Assembly (NCBI GenBank): GCA_018881555.1
Contig: JACAXG010000256.1
Coordinates: 478,757 to 542,756, forward strand
DNA: 64,000 nucleotides
Origin: Amblyornis subalaris
Lineage: Eukaryota > Chordata > Aves > Passeriformes > Ptilonorhynchidae
Direction: 5' to 3'
Part shown: in pieces, positions 1 through 14,700 of the stretch
Layout of the letters: every line of letters begins with the position of its first letter
Position numbering within the stretch: position 1 is the stretch's first letter
Translations under genes and position numbers: made by a program
Notes under the pieces: generated by a model
Told to the model about the DNA's origin: nothing
The model's database searches: none
Seen by the model: the letters and a program-made list of their open reading frames with translations, nothing else

Positions 1-453
1 CAGGATCTATCACTGTTGCCCAAAGTAGGTATTTCTGGCATGCTTCTGGTGGACGAAGAGACGTGCTGGCGGTGCAAAGCTGGTGATTATACCCTCTCTC
101 TCTAGCTACTGCAATCAGTGTTGGCAGGAGCAGCTTGGGTAACCATCACTGTGTGAGAGATCTCCCATTTCAAGTCTGTGTTCCGGTGACAGATGAGAAC
201 CTCCCTCTGCCTCAGGGCACGCACAGGTGTTCACTGTCTGTACTACTCAGGGAGTTCAGCAGGTTAAGGACAGGGAGACCCATGAGGCCACCCTGCCCTA
301 AATAAGCAGCTCAACCAAGAGGCTGCAGTCCCCTTTGGACAGTCTCCCATCCAGAGCCAAACACCAGGCAAACATCAAACTGATGCCACTTTTAGGTGTC
401 TTCTTCTTTTGCCAGACTTAGTCACAACAGAACACAGAAACCTGTGAACTTAC

Positions 454-3400
454 TCGATGTATTTCAAGGACACTTTCTGCGGCTGAGCACACGCGTAGAT
501 CCTCTCCTGTATGTGCAGAGCAGCCAGACGTAACGCCACGCTGCACTTCATTTCCACAGCAAACCTCTCCTGCAGCACATCACTGCAGCTCTGGAGCAAA
601 CAGAGCAGAGTTAGCTCAGGAAGAAGACAGAACGAGACCACTGATGTGACAGCACACCCAATTAAGGGCTCCACCAGGCAAGCATACAAGTTGCTATAAG
701 AATTTAAGGCAAATCAAATTGAAATGCTCTGATTTTAAGTGCTCTGCACTTCCCATCCATATAGCTGAGCCAGTCTGAGGCATGCTCTGGTTTAAAGCCA
801 AAATTAGAATGGGGTGAGAAGGGATTCCTAAGCATGGAATGCCCCAGTGTCACCTGCAGGTACAGATATTCAAAGGCCACTGGGTCTTCCTGCAGGAGGT
901 CCAAGGGGTCCTTGGGGACAAAGCACACTCTGAAGAGGCACCGGTAGTCATGAGATTCTCTCTTCTGGACCACCTGCAACAGACACAGGGCATCATGCCA
1001 CAACCCCTCCCTCCACGTGCAGCAATCATTTAAAGCTGCTGGCAAGGGGATGGTGCAGAATGTCCTTAATAAACATAAGGAGACTTTGCTAGTGTTTGTA
1101 ATTTTATCTCTGATTCTTCATCTGTTTCTCTCTTCTCCCTGCAGAAGCCTTTTGACAGCAACACTTCATTAAATACCCACTGATCCCATACGCTTGCGGT
1201 ATGACCAGGACAGAGGCTTTGGGGCTGTGTGATAACAGCAGGGGAAGGAGCAGGATGCTCTGCTTTGGAGTTCAGTCACAAGACACAGCAGCCCTAAATA
1301 GACCCCTGAATCATCACTGTAATGTCAATACAATGTCAAGACTCTGAGTTACACATCAGCATATTTTATTCTGGGCAAATCCTACCCAGCGGAAATCCTC
1401 TGACCCATGTGCTCAGTGGTCTGACAGCATCAGCCACCAAGGGACTTGAACTCAATGATCCTTGTGCATCCCTTCCAACTCAGAATATTCTAAATATGAT
1501 TCCATGAGCCCCTTTGCAGCACAGTGGATCACCAACCAAGAAACCCACCACCACGGAGCTGACACACCTGAGCAGGCACTTCCTCACAAACTGAATGAGC
1601 ATTGTGGGCTCACTGTGTCAGAGCAGCGGGATTACAAGAGCTCACCTCATGTTTACAGGACACAACTATTGGTTCAGAATTTAACCCAAGTGGCCCCTGC
1701 CTGGGTGAATGCTCTGACTACCCAGGGAACTGTAAATAGCGAGGTCAGGCACAGCTGTCTTAGAGCTGTTTTAAGGCTCAAACAGTCCTCTGCGGACAGG
1801 CCGAGGTGACAGGTGGCACAAAGGGTGTCATCCACGCCTGCTCTGCACAGTCCACGCAGCACCAGCCCACGGGTAGTGCTCTGTGGGCCCCCCAGTTGGA
1901 GCAGGATGCTCCCAAAGTGCCGCCTCTCCAGGGATGTGGGTGAACACCATGGCAGAAGAGGATGGCGTTGCTGGGGACAGGGCTGAGCTCACCCCTCTGG
2001 TGACACCAGCAGCACTGGGCTCCCTCTGCCCCTCACTGCTCCTGGGGGTCAGTGTCCCCCTGCAGGGCTGTGGGACACACGGGGGCTCTGCTCACCTGTG
2101 CAATGAGCTCCTCCTCATGCAGCAGGTGGATCTTGGCCAGGTTGTATTGCTCCTCCAGCACCAGGGCGAAGTGGGCAATGCTGCGGATGGACAGCTTCTC
2201 CTGCAGCGTCAGCACGATGTCCTGGGTAGGGGCACAGGGGTCACACAGCGCTCAGACGTGGTGCCAAGCACCACCCACACACCGTGTGGGTGTCACCGTG
2301 CCCCCAGCCCGCAGAACTGCGGAGGGGCGCGGGAGGCACAGACGGACAGAATGCAACACATCCCAGCAGGCCAGGAGGACAAGCTGGGGAAGCTGCAGCT
2401 TGCCATGGTAAGAGTTCAGCAACATGCAAACTCCAAGGTGTCACAGGCATCAAATCCATTTCCTGGAGCTGCCTGTCTTGAGCTGCCTCACACTCAAGAG
2501 TTTTTCAGTTTTCAGCCGAGTGGTGTTGAGCACTTTCTGCCACCCTTGATCCAAGTGTTTGCTGTTCACTACTCCAGCTTTCTAGAACTCTACAACAGTT
2601 GTAGAGGGATGTCCCATCCCTGGAGATCCACAAGGCCAGGCTGGACATGGCTTGAAGCACTGGTCTAGTGAAAGGTGTCCCTGCTCATGGCAGGAGGTTG
2701 GAACTGGATGGTCTCTAAGGTCCCTTCCAATCCAAATACATTTGTGATGCTATGATTCTATGATTTGTGAAGAAACTAAAAAGAACTGGTGAAAAACGCT
2801 CTTCCTCTCCAATAAAAAAGAATTTGAGAGCATAATTGTAAATATCTTACCAAATCTGACTGAAACTGGTGAATAGAGAATTCTGTCAGTATAGTAAGCA
2901 TAATGAAAATAACAAAGTTTATTTCTGGCAAACAGAAAACATCACATCAGGTTTAACTGAGCACAAATTGAAACAGAAGCCCTTGGACTCACTCAAGCCA
3001 CTTGAGGCAGGCATAAATGTTTGACTTGCCTCACTTTTAAGCCAGGATGTCTCAAGACGCAGAGCAAGTTTTGGGAACACCTAACTTGGGAAGCAATTTA
3101 CTCATTTGGGTGTTTCTGGAGGGCACTACTGAAGGCTACTCTCAAAAACTGGAAAAACTTGTTCCAGGTCAGAACTGAGAAACTCAAGCCAAAGACAAAG
3201 AGCTAATCCATCCTTTAGAAATTAAACCCTTGTGGACAGGCATTCAAATCTCTCTTTACAACTCACCTCCCCTTTCTCTACCACCTCCTACCTTTATTTC
3301 ACTATTTTCTCTTTCTAGGCCCTGCAAATCAAAAGACTTGCAGACACTTACCTGCCTGAGAAACCACAATGGTTTTGTGAATATTGGATGAACTGGACAA

Positions 3401-6400
3401 CTCCTCCTTTTTGAGGAAAGTTTTCTCTGCATGATAAATAAGATCTCTTTGCGTTTCCCTTTCAGCCTGATAACTCCAGGTCTGTCCATCATGCATCCCT
3501 CCCACAGCACCTGCACCACTGCAGGACACCATGCATCCTTTAAGTAAGTTATGACCTCCAACCACTGGGCATGGCCAAATCTTACTAAGTGCAACATAAA
3601 CACTGAGCAGCTATAATGATCAGGCCAGAAAAACTGGAAGTGTGTAAGCCTGTGTTCAAGCCCATCAACGATGGGAAGGGCTGGATCGATGGCTCTGGAG
3701 AGCAGCACCGTGTTTTGAGGGGAATGATGGCAACCTGGCTATGATGCCCCCAGCAGAACTGATCTGAGGGAGGATCACTCTTCGTTCAGGAGGATTATTC
3801 CCTCATATATTGCTCTTTCACCTGAAGGGTTTAATCAGCACTTACATCTCCAGAGGGGAATATCCTCACCAGTGCGGAAATGAGGCTGGAACATGGAAAA
3901 CCCATCGTGCCCAGCACAGCCAGCAATCCCCTTCTCGCCAGCTGGTAAATGCAACCAGGAAGCTGCAAGTGCCCTGCCCACACCTCTGCTGACGGGTTGG
4001 ACTGGGGTGGTGGGAACAGCCCACCAAGCATCATTACCTTCACAGTGGTGGTCCTCTCGAACCTGAATGCCTTCGTCTGTCCGTTCTCCAGATACACCTT
4101 GAGAACATTGGGCATGAACAGGAGGGAGCTTCCCTGCAGAACAAAATCAGCAGCTGGACCCTTGGGCATCCAGCCTGTGGGCACCATCTGCTCTGCCTGG
4201 CACAGCAAGTTCTGGCATCCAGGAACATCCTTCTCTGCCCTGGCAACCCTCTTCCATGGCACCAAGCTTTATTCCTGATTATGCTTCTGGCACAGAATGA
4301 CAGAAAGAGAGCACAACAAATGCCTTTACCGTAACACTCCGGGCAGTGCAGCAGCTGCACGTGGCCTGGGAGCACCGTTCCGTTCCCAGTGGCACAGGAA
4401 CATCCAGCAGGCACTGAAAGCAGAAGGTCATCCTCCCTGCTCATCACCAAAACCCAACAGTGCCTCCAGAAAAGGCATCTTCCCATTACCAGGCAGTATA
4501 GACCCCCCCACTGACACCATCCCACCAGCAGCAGCCACAGCTTCGCCCCAGGAGCTGCCCACACCCTCCATGCTGCCACCTCCATGGGCAGGCTGTGGGA
4601 CTCAGATAAACACAGTGCTACTTTCATTCAGCATTCCCCTGAGATTTGTGACCTTGGGGCTTCCTAAGCAGGAGATGATGCGACCAGAGTGACCTGATAC
4701 AGGTCCCAAACACGTGGGACAAGGCGAGGACACCTCAGCGAGAACACCTCAGTGAGAACATCTCTGCTGGGTGCTTTGGGAAGGGTCTGGGGACTTGGGC
4801 TCTGTCCTCCTGGGGCTGCCTGGAGCATCACCTTTCCCGGCACCTCACTGCTTCAGCAGAGACCGTCTGCACCTTTTTTCCCATTTTCAGCATTGTTCCT
4901 CCAGTTGTTCAGTGCTGAGGAGGTCTACTCCTCCACCCTTGGACTTCCTATTCAGCGTCTTTTTCATGTTCTTGGACCAGCACATTATCCCATTACTTAA
5001 AGGGTTCGTCTACTTGTCGAGAGAGGCTCAAGGTTAAGAATGGTGTTTCTAAGACAATCTCTCCCGTGTTTCATTTACTGTGCTACATGTTACAAATCTC
5101 ACGGCCTTGGGGTCCCTCTAGATAGGGAGCCCACACACCCTGGAAGTACTGCCAGAGCAAACATAAAACACCTCTCAATCTCATTGCTTGTTCCTCTCGT
5201 CTCTGTTTTGTGGGGTTCAAGCTGCCTACAATCACCACTGAGGAAAAAAGAGAGAACTCTGCTGCTATTCCCAACCCAGGATCTAACTCCTCTGTGCTAA
5301 TTAGCCGAAACACATCATGTCTTCAACAGGCTTTGGTCCTTCATCAGTTCCAGAACAGCGGTGCTGTTTCACACCAGCTGCGCCTCTCCTCTGGTAGCTC
5401 CCATGGCCACAGTTACCATGGGAGTGGAGCCTTGCACAGCCAGCACACAGCAAAACCTAACATCCACACAAATTATCACCACTCTCCCGGTCAGACCCAA
5501 TTACCCAGCCAGAACACCCAGAAGAGGTTTCTCTCTTTTTGTGCAGGCTGTCAGAGGCTACTATGAATGAACCCGAAAGCCTCAGCAGCCATACCCTTCC
5601 CGTTCCGTCTGGGGTGAGGCTGATTCACCCCAAGCTACAGCTGCTAATAACACACTGCCTCTGCTGGCCCCAGGGCCCCCGGGGACCCATCCCTCGTACA
5701 TCACTCTGTGATATGGAAATACACCATCAGTCTGCAGCAGCGCAGGCCGGACGGCAGCGAGGCTCATTAACAATTGATGTTCCCAACCTGGAGTTTCGGG
5801 TTTCAGCTGCAGAACACAGCCACTGGGATCCTTCCCGTCGCCACAAGATCACTTAGCCATGCTCCATTAGGATGACAACAGCAGTATATTTACTGAAACA
5901 GGAGGCTGTGCAGTTTTTCAGAGCCATAATACGCATTTTGGCTGCCTTAGTACGTCAGCCCATGGAAATGAGAGCAGCCCTAAAGCACTCAGGGCAGCTG
6001 TGGTGGATAGTGCTTTTCCAGAAAGAAGTCATAAATATGCAACACATTTATTTACTCTTCCTTTGTGCTAATACTTCACTGTTCAAAACAGGTTACATAG
6101 CCAGATGGTGAAAAGGGAATCTAACACTAGTGGGACCCCAGCACCTGAATTAATTTCTCCTACCTTTACGCTCTCATTAAATGAAGGGCAAACTACACGT
6201 CAGTTGTGTCCCTCCTCTGCACTAGCAGAGGCATGATTAGCTCAGCACAACGCTGACAGAGGCTTTAGGGAAGCACAGAGTGCAGCATTCCCTCCAGGAC
6301 TGCCTTCTTTGGACCTCTCAAGAGGTCCTTTTCCAGACTCATTGAGTCCAACCTTGCAACCAGTGACTGGCATAGACCTGAGACCTCATGGGCTGTGACA

Positions 6401-9400
6401 CCAGTGCCCAGCCTCTGGCCGACACAGCTCCACGGAACCTCCAGGCAGATACTTGTGTGAACTCCCAGCTACAGGAAAAGCAGGGTCTGCTGGTAATTTC
6501 GGGTCTGCCTGTATCCCGCAACCAGTCCTGCCCAAGGCTCTCGGACATCTGTGCCTGGACCACTTCCAGAGCACATCCTCCCCTTCTCCATTCCCAGCCT
6601 GGTGATCTGGGTGTCACATCACCCAACTACACGAGGGATCTGCTACCCGGATTCTGTGCCAGGGAGAGCCCCGCCACCACACCGGCCAGGCAGGACCCCA
6701 GACAGAGGTGTCACTCACACCTGGGGGATGAACACAGCCCTCAGGAGGGCAGGGACAAGCCTTGCAGCAGCACTGGCACACCTGGCACCGGCGTGGCAGG
6801 AGGGGAAGGGTCTCAGAGTCAGAGAGGCAGACTGGCAAAAGTTGGGAGGCACAGCCCACCCTCGCCTGCACTGCAGAGAGGGCCAGAGGAGAGGGGTCCC
6901 CAAGCGCATTCATGTGCCCTGTGACTGTCCTACAGGCAGGTGACACCCAGGGCGCCTCTGCCCAGCTGCATGGGAAAGAGAGGAAACAGCTGCCCTGGGG
7001 AGGCTCTGAGCCAGATCAGGAGACTTCCCTCCCACCAGAGATAGGGAACAAGAGGCAGGTGGGAGGGTAAGAGGGAAAGGGCCCAGTGGGTGGTTTGTCA
7101 TTGCTGCGAAGCAGAAAGATTTGGCCAGACCTGGACGACTGAACATCACTAATGAACAGGGAGGGAGTGGGGGATTTTGACCACAGAGTTTTTTCATTCT
7201 GAAAGACAAAAGCAAAACTCGACAGAGTTAATGACTCCCAACCGATCCCAGCTCACCCCACCTATCTTAGTAAGTCACACAGAAAGAAAAGGAGGCATTC
7301 AAGAGCTGTTCACACTTTGGGGAAGATAGAAGTGTTCTCACCTCTGCTACAGGGGAGACCCTCACAGGCAGACCCATATCCACCCAGCCTGTCTGCTATC
7401 AGCACTAGGAACTCCGTGAAGGGTTTGCAGCAGCCTCCAGCAAGCTGTGACCTGGCTCACCTTACAGAGGGTCAGGTACAGAAGCAGCCGTGGATGCTCT
7501 GTGGAAACCCTCTGCAGAGCTACGACAACAAGCTGCCACCCTGTCAGCTCAAGAACACTGTTACACCTAACAGTGAATCAAGGTGACCAGCAACAAACCC
7601 TCTGAACACGGCGTGACCTGTCCCTGAGAGGGGACAGCCCAGCTGCTCCAGCAGCACATGAACCTGGCACGCACATCAGCGTTCACACTCATCTCAAGGG
7701 TCAGGATTTGTCGTGCCCACACCCCAGCGTGGCTTCACCACCGACAGATTAGCACCTCAAGAGCCAACAGCTACTTCCTGCCGTGGTGAAAGGATGGCTT
7801 AAGGTCTGACGGGGGAACAGGACAGAAGTAGTGCATGCAGGTATTTTCCACCAGTCCAAGTGAACACATCAAAACCAAAACCCCCCAGAGATGCCAGTGC
7901 TTCCCCCCTCCATTCCCGATCCCCTGAGGCAGCCATAGGGAGCAGCTACCTGGATCACGGCCAGGGCAGCCCGGCACAGTGAATCCCAGCCACACCCCCA
8001 GTCTGACACCCACCCACGGGAGAGCCCCCCATTCCCCCACACGGCCGCAGCGGCTGCCCTGACCTGGGAGTGTCCGTTCAGCAGCACCTCCTCCGCAAAC
8101 CGCACTTTGACGGGGTTTGTTTTCAGCCTCGCCCTCTTCTCCGCGGTGAGGAACGACGACTTGGGGCCACCCTGGAACGACGGCGGTGTTTGGTGAGGGC
8201 AGCAGCCACGGGCCGGAGCACAGCCCCCAGTGAGGGCAGGGGCACAGGCTCAGCCCCGCGCTGGGGCTGCTCCCGCCGTGCTGCCTCGCGCCCGCACGGA
8301 GAGGTGTCCTGGGGAGCCCCTCAGCTCCCAGCCTCGCCACAGGCCCTTCTGACCCGCCCGGGCAGCTGCTGAACCTCCCCCGGCCACCCGGCAAGCGGAC
8401 ACACGTGTGGCCTGTGCCACGCACGCCGCCAGCGTCGCCACGCGGGAGCGGTCGCCGTGCTCAGGCGTCCCCCCGCACCCTGCCACGCGGCCTGGGCCCG
8501 CAGAGCAGCTGGGGCTCCGACAACAGCTGGCCTGCAGTGGGGCTGCCCCCAAACCGACACACATGGAGACCCTGGCAGCGATGGACAGACCCCTGCCAGC
8601 CCACGTGGGCAGCACGTCCCCGCTCTGCTGGGCTGCCCAGAGTGTACTGCAAACCATTCAGAAGACTGCCCAAGGTCACAAAGAAAACTTGACTCCATTG
8701 CACTGTTGTCACAAAACCTTGCTCTCACCGGGACAGGGTCCTATCAAGCTCACAAGACAGCACATGAGTTGAGGAACTATCAGGTCCCTGTGCACAAATG
8801 CCCTGTAAGGTATGAAATTCCCCAAGAACAGTGGCAGAATCCCTCAGCATCCTCCTAGGTAGCTTCCAGGTACAGCCAATCCTTCACCTGTAGGAAGTGC
8901 CAGTGCCTCCTAGCCTGCCACAGCCCCATCCTCCCCTGACGGGATGTGGCAGGGGACAGAGGATGGGAGTCGGGAGGAGCCCCCACACACGTCCAGACCC
9001 CATAGAGCCCACCGGGGGGGGCACGGAGTCTCTCCCTGTAGCCTGTGCCACAAGCCAGCCTGACCCCGCACCGGGGGCTGCCAGGAGTCACTGCCCACTC
9101 TCCCCAAACCCGCTCCAAGGGCGCGTATGACAGCACAGGATGCTCAGGGCACCCTCATGGCTTTGGCAAGCCCCTCACGGCCTGCACGCCAGCCCAGCCA
9201 CCCCTCGCCCAGGGCTGGGCCACGGAGTGCCGCGAGAGCCGAGGAAGGGCCACTCACAGACGTGCAGCGCAGGACGGTCAGGAGCAGCTCATCGCCGGCC
9301 TCCCTGCAACAGACACACGCGGTCAGCCAGGGCCTGTTCCCCTCCCCAGCCCCTCCAGCCCCGGCCGGGCATGGGGAGCAGCCCACACCTGATGATGCTG

Positions 9401-11748
9401 GCCGCCCGTTCCACAGACATGTCGTCCACCGCGGTGGAGTTGATCATGAGGAGCTGGTCGCCCGGCTGCAGCTTCCCCTCGGCGGTGCTCCCTGCGGGCA
9501 ACCGGCATGCCGTGAGCCACCACAGACCCTCTCCCACAGGGATCACGTCCGTGTTCAACCATTGACCCAGCACTGCCACGTCCACCACCAACCCATGTCG
9601 CCAAGTGCCACATCTGCACTGGGGATGTCCAGAGACGCTCACTGTGAGCTCCTCTTCCCTCCCAGCACCCGCTTCCCTCAGCAGCTGCCTCTGGATGGCA
9701 AAATAAAAGGAGTTGAAGGACACTGGGTACTGACACCGGCTGGTGCGTCCCTGCCTGTGTCCATGCCCCCCAGGCAGGCTTCCCTCTGCCCCATGGAAAC
9801 CACTCCTGCCCCTTTGTCACAGCCCGCCACGCAATCCACTGGGAGCCAAACACAGGCTGTGTAGCTGTGGGCTCTCACAGCAAAGGAAAGGGCTCAGAAG
9901 GGCAGGTTTCTTTGTGCCTCAGTTTTAATAAAATGCCCATTCTTTCTGATTAAGAAAAAAGAACGGCACATCAGAAAAAACCCCCACTTCTTCCACCCCA
10001 CAACTCTCAGATAATTTTACCACATTTCACATGGGAAGAGGCATAAAGAGAAGTGGGAGATGACAGAGGGTACGTGCCCTGGCCCAGAGCCCCAGCCACT
10101 CCCCACACAGAGGGCTGCCACACTCACACTAACAGCTAAAACCCAGGTGGTTTTGTGCACCCATTAAAAAAAAAATACATAAATAAGAAACAGATTCACA
10201 GTTTTTGAGTTACACCCCTTCCTTCTATAGCTGGAGGAGTCGATCTGCTTGACTTCAGCTGTGTGTGCACCCAGCAGGAAACCTCGCCGTGTTACAGGGC
10301 TGAAAGCCCTGGGTCTGTTCAGCAGCAGATCACCGCAGCCACAGCGGAATAAGATGAAATTCTCTAAGATTAGATTAAATTCTTCCTCTGCATTTCAGAT
10401 AAAACACCAGGAAGACCTTTGCTTTGAGCAGCTCTCTGCATCATGAGGGTCAGCAGTGAGTGAGCGAGGCGAAGGATTCGTGGGGATCCCGACGTCGGCT
10501 CCGTGCCGTCGGCACAGGGAGGTGTCCGAGCACTCAGTGCCACGGGTACCCAGGCTCCTGCCCGCAGCGTTCAGGCCTCACACACCAAACAGGTATCTCA
10601 GAAACCAGAGGCCCCTGGCAGGAGTGTATCCCTAACCCCAGCTGGGGCCACGCTGGCTCTCCAGCCCACACCCATGGGGAGCAGGACACGGTGCCCACCT
10701 GCAGTGACAGAGGCGATGGTCAGCGGGAGGCTGGGGCAGATCTCAAAGCCGTAGTGCTGCAGGACGAGATCCTTGTACACAGTGACGGTGACTTTGACCC
10801 GGCTGGGGGGCTGGGCTGTGCTGTCCCCGGCGCTGTCCATCACCGGCACGCTGCTCCTGCGGGATCAGACACCGCTCGTAAACACGATATAACCGGAGAC
10901 ACTCCATCGGAAGGGCCTGGATCCACACACTTCCCTGCTGCCAGGGGACTGCAGTGCTGCCCCGAGGCCAGCACTTCCTGGGTTTCCAGCTCTGCAGCCA
11001 GCAACGACTCCCCGGGCTCTGCAGGGGGCTGAGGACATCAGACTGGTTGTAACCACAGCTTCCCAGTCATCCCAGCCCAGTGGTCACACAGAAGGAGAGC
11101 CACAGGTGTGCCCCACAGCAAGCCATGACCTCCATCCACAGGAAACAGCAGCACCTTCACCCAGCAAGGCAGCAGGATAGTGGATCCTCACCTTCTGCTG
11201 GGATCCACTCCTGCTTAGGTATATCCACTGCATATCCACTCCACCCTAATGTCGACTCTCAGACCTCAGGGAAAGAAAGAAGCCATGGACCAGGATTCCT
11301 GGTAAATGCAACATAGTCTTGCCCAAAAATGTGGGCCCACGGCAAGCACAAAGAGAAGCATGACTGCACCTCCAAGAAGAGCAAGTTTCACATGGACCAG
11401 TGCTGTATTTCTCCCTCACAAAACCACAGAGAAGCAAGGCAGGAACATCTGTCCCTGGAAACCAAAGGGGTTCCTCAAAAACGCTGCTCTTTTTCTTTTT
11501 CTTTTTTCTGTCTGCATACATCCCAAGAACACTGAAACAATGAGTAAGATCTGCAGGCTCTGCCAGCCCCTGTTCATTGGGAACAGCCTTGTGCTGTCTC
11601 TGATTGAAGGTGGTCGTAGATATTCCTTCCACACAAATCACACTTACCTGGGCGCACTGTCCCGAGAGCGATGAAGCCACTTTGCTACCATTTGCTCTAT
11701 TCTATATGCTTTTCGTGTATGGATTAAGCTAGTCTCCAAATCTCCCAT
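454..11748 (-). CDS. FRMPD1: FERM and PDZ domain-containing protein 1, N-terminal part (3' end outside window)
   Basis: PDZ-FERM scaffold; the mammalian protein binds the LGN/GPSM family and helps place it at the membrane (family knowledge). Coding exons in transcript order: 11748-11648 (ATG at 11748-11746), 10856-10699, 9491-9389, 9303-9258, 8171-8064, 4133-4038, 2221-2096, 973-854, 590-454. All have AG/GT borders and the phases chain without a break, giving about 331 residues. The start matches the mammalian N-terminus (MGDLETSL, then [19 protein letters not shown]). The PDZ domain is about residues 54-134, with YGFEI as the carboxylate-binding loop. The FERM start follows from about residue 170: [29 protein letters not shown], [12 protein letters not shown] and FAVEMKC. 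Closer to FRMPD1 than FRMPD4/FRMPD3 because it keeps [14 protein letters not shown]. The rest of FERM and the long C-terminal tail lie left of position 1. Very sure of the gene. Confidence 0.95.
1425..1502 (+). mobile_element. CR1 LINE 3'-end fragment
   Basis: Ends with the typical CR1 tail order: gacttgaactcaatgatcc, then tgcatcccttccaactcag and a decayed ATTCTA-type terminal repeat. Short, old copy inside a FRMPD1 intron. Confidence 0.6.
2605..2766 (+). mobile_element. CR1 LINE 3'-end fragment
   Basis: Contains the CR1 3' signature (ccaggctggacatggcttg, then ggtgtccctgctcatggca and aactggatggtctctaagg), closing with the octamer-like terminal repeat atgattctatgattt. Lies in a FRMPD1 intron in the opposite orientation to the gene. 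Confidence 0.85.
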
Positions 11749-11752
11749 TTAC

Positions 11753-14700
11753 CTGGAAGTGACAGAAATCACAGGAAAACAGAATGACGAACGACTGAGG
11801 AAATCTCCTGGACACCTTTCAGAGTTACCAACACTAATTCGCAACTCTTTTGTGATACAAAGAGCACTGTTGGCACCTAGTGAAGACCACAACCTTTAAC
11901 AGAGGGTAGCACCTGTTGTGACACGCACAAAATCCTCCTGCCCACCCAGCCTCCCCTGCTTGGTGCTTTCGGTTGTCCGTGTCATGGCCATAGTGCGTTA
12001 CCCTCCCATGGTAGACAGCGACCCAGCGACCTCTGTGTTCCTTTTCCTTGGATTTCATGGATCCAGGGCCTTCTTTTGGAGGCCTAGCAAAGGCTAGGTT
12101 GGCTTCCAGCCCTCAAACCGAACCTGCCAGACCATGAGTCTTCAGTCAAACCAGGTAATTGGTTTGATATTTGTTTGCTATTGCAGAAATCGGTGGTAAT
12201 TACACACCCTAACGCTGCGCCTTGCAAGGCACAGGACGCCTGCAGCCATGTACCACTGCCACTACTCTGAGCTCTAACCCTGGGAAGAACTGTGGGCTGT
12301 GAGTAAACTTAGCACAAAATGAAACAAAATATATCTGTATCTGTCAGAATTCATGTGTTTCAAGAATCAAAACTGTTATATTCACCTTTCACAGTGTGTC
12401 TTCTGGACAGCCTAGGAGTTCTGTACGTCCTGAGATCCTCCCTTGTGTCTTCTGCCGGGACGGGAAGTTCTGTGCCTCAGGGACGTGCCCTGTCATACTG
12501 GGACAGCGAGCTGCTGGTCCATGGCCGAAACTGCGACGTTACAGAAATATCAGTAAGGGAACCTGTGAACAGCAGAGATGGCTGGAAGCTCAAGGAAACA
12601 AGGTGCAAAAAATTTTGTCTCAACAAAAACAGGACCTGTTCCCCTCAGCACATTCCCAGGCCACAGCACTGCCCTAGCTCACATTTTCTAACCAAGAAGG
12701 GAAAACGTTCTTTTGCTGATGTTCCTCTCCCTCACAGGGAGCCACTTAAGCCTCTTTTGCTCCCTGTTCAGCCATGGGCAGAAAATGGAGGAAATTCAGC
12801 CCTTCAGCAGTTCTTCCACTGGGCACTCTCTGGGCTTTCTTTCTTACACAACACAAGTCAGCCTGCTCCTTCAGCCACACTGCTCCTATATCTGCTCCTA
12901 AGAAGCATCTCTGAACCACAAATGGGGACCTCGTGATCCAGCTGTGTTTTCCGACATTAGAGCTGGGATGGGAAATCTGACCTCTTTTCAGAGGGTGACT
13001 GGGAGGTGCCCACAGAAGCAGCAGAAGCACAGCAGCTCTGCAGCCTGGAACACTCATACAGGATATATCAAAGGGAGCCAGAGCAGACACGGTCCCTGCT
13101 CGGCCTCGGTGTTCCATGGTCTGTGGCGCCCGCGCAGCAGCGGCTCAGCCGGCTTCGGGCTTGGACTGCACCTCCCTCCTCAGCAGCACACAGCGCTCTG
13201 GCTGTCCCACTCCCCTCCAAACCCTCCAATGTTCCCTCTGAGCCACAGGGAAGGCCGAGCTCGCAGCAGGTCCCTGCTCCCCAGGGTTGTGTGCCCGGGA
13301 GCCGCTACTGCGCCGCGATCCGCTGTTCTTTGGTGCCTCCTCACTGCCTCCGTCCACAGCCCCACCCCACACCCCCTCCCCGCCTCCCTCGCTGCTCTGG
13401 GAAAGCACAGACTTTTCTGTCTGGGCTTCACAAAACAGGATTTCCAGAGAAGTCTCTTAACCTGCAGGGCAAGGAGGAGAAGCCAGAAGGACAAATGCAA
13501 ACACTTAAAAATCCTAGATGGAATACTAAGGAAAAAACCCTGTGTCATCCTTTCAGGAAACTGGAATATTTGGGCCAAACAACAGGTGTCTTAGAGGAAG
13601 CAGCCTGGGCAGGTATTTCCCTAAAATAATGCACAACACCAGGAGCAGCCTCCTTCCCCACGGCACCTCCAGGGTACACGCGCAGCCGGGCGTGCCGAGT
13701 GGGACAGGGCCACCCACCTCACACGTGGAGCTGGCACCTCTCCCCACCCCGGCATGGCCCACGGCAGCTCCGACCTGGGTCCTGCTCCCGCCTGCCCTTC
13801 TGCAGCTATTTCTGAGCAGAGCCCTTGAGCACATCAGTAAGCAGCTTGAGCTGGGATCCTGACACAGAGATCCCTCAGCTCAGTCAGAGGGAACTGTGAC
13901 TCGCTGGGATTTTCCTGGCCACCTGACCCTTCCGAGAGCCACAGCTCAGTGCCTGGGAGGAAGCCCAGGCGGTTGACTTTGGCTCGTCAGGAGCAATACA
14001 GACCTGAAGGTCAGGGTCCACATCAGTGGGGCAGTACACGGGGCAGCACAACCGGCAGCGATGTCAGGATGTGCACAGCACGGGTCTGATCAGCAGGAAA
14101 AAAACAACCCACCCACTTTCAAGGAGAATACTTCAATATTTCATGGAAAGTATTAATGCATCCAACTGAAATTTTCTGATGGGCAAAAGTTTTCCTGGTA
14201 CTTTTGACACTACACTTTTGTTTTAAAGCACTGGCTACCACCAGAGTGCAGCGGCAGGAGCAGCAGTGCGGACCAGCAGGTCTCCTGCACCCACTGACAG
14301 AGAAATGCCTGACCTGATGTTGCCATTAGCTGCTGTAAAACTTTGGACACTGTCCACTCATTAACTTCACTCACAGGGGCTCTTGGAAGCACCTTTCCAA
14401 GTACTTCGTGTAATGGATGCCCATCAGCAGTGACCTGGATGGCCTCTGGCTGAGGGATGAATGGATCAAGAGCATCTCTGGGAGAAGGACCTGGGAGTGC
14501 CGGTGGGTGAGTGCTGGCGCTGCCCCAGCCGTGTGCGCTGGGACCCCAAAGCCCCGTGCTGGGCCGAGCCCCAGTGTGGGCAGCAGGGCACGGCGGGATT
14601 CTGCCCCTCTGCCCCCTCAGGCGAGACCCCCCCTGCAGAGCTGCCCCAGCGCCGGGCCCGGCACGGGAAGGACATGGAGCTGCTGGAGCCAGCCCAGAGC

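Noticed and set aside
6300..6360. Possible reversed CR1 tail in a FRMPD1 intron
   Set aside because: Only a short ggtccttttccag-type resemblance; too little to call.
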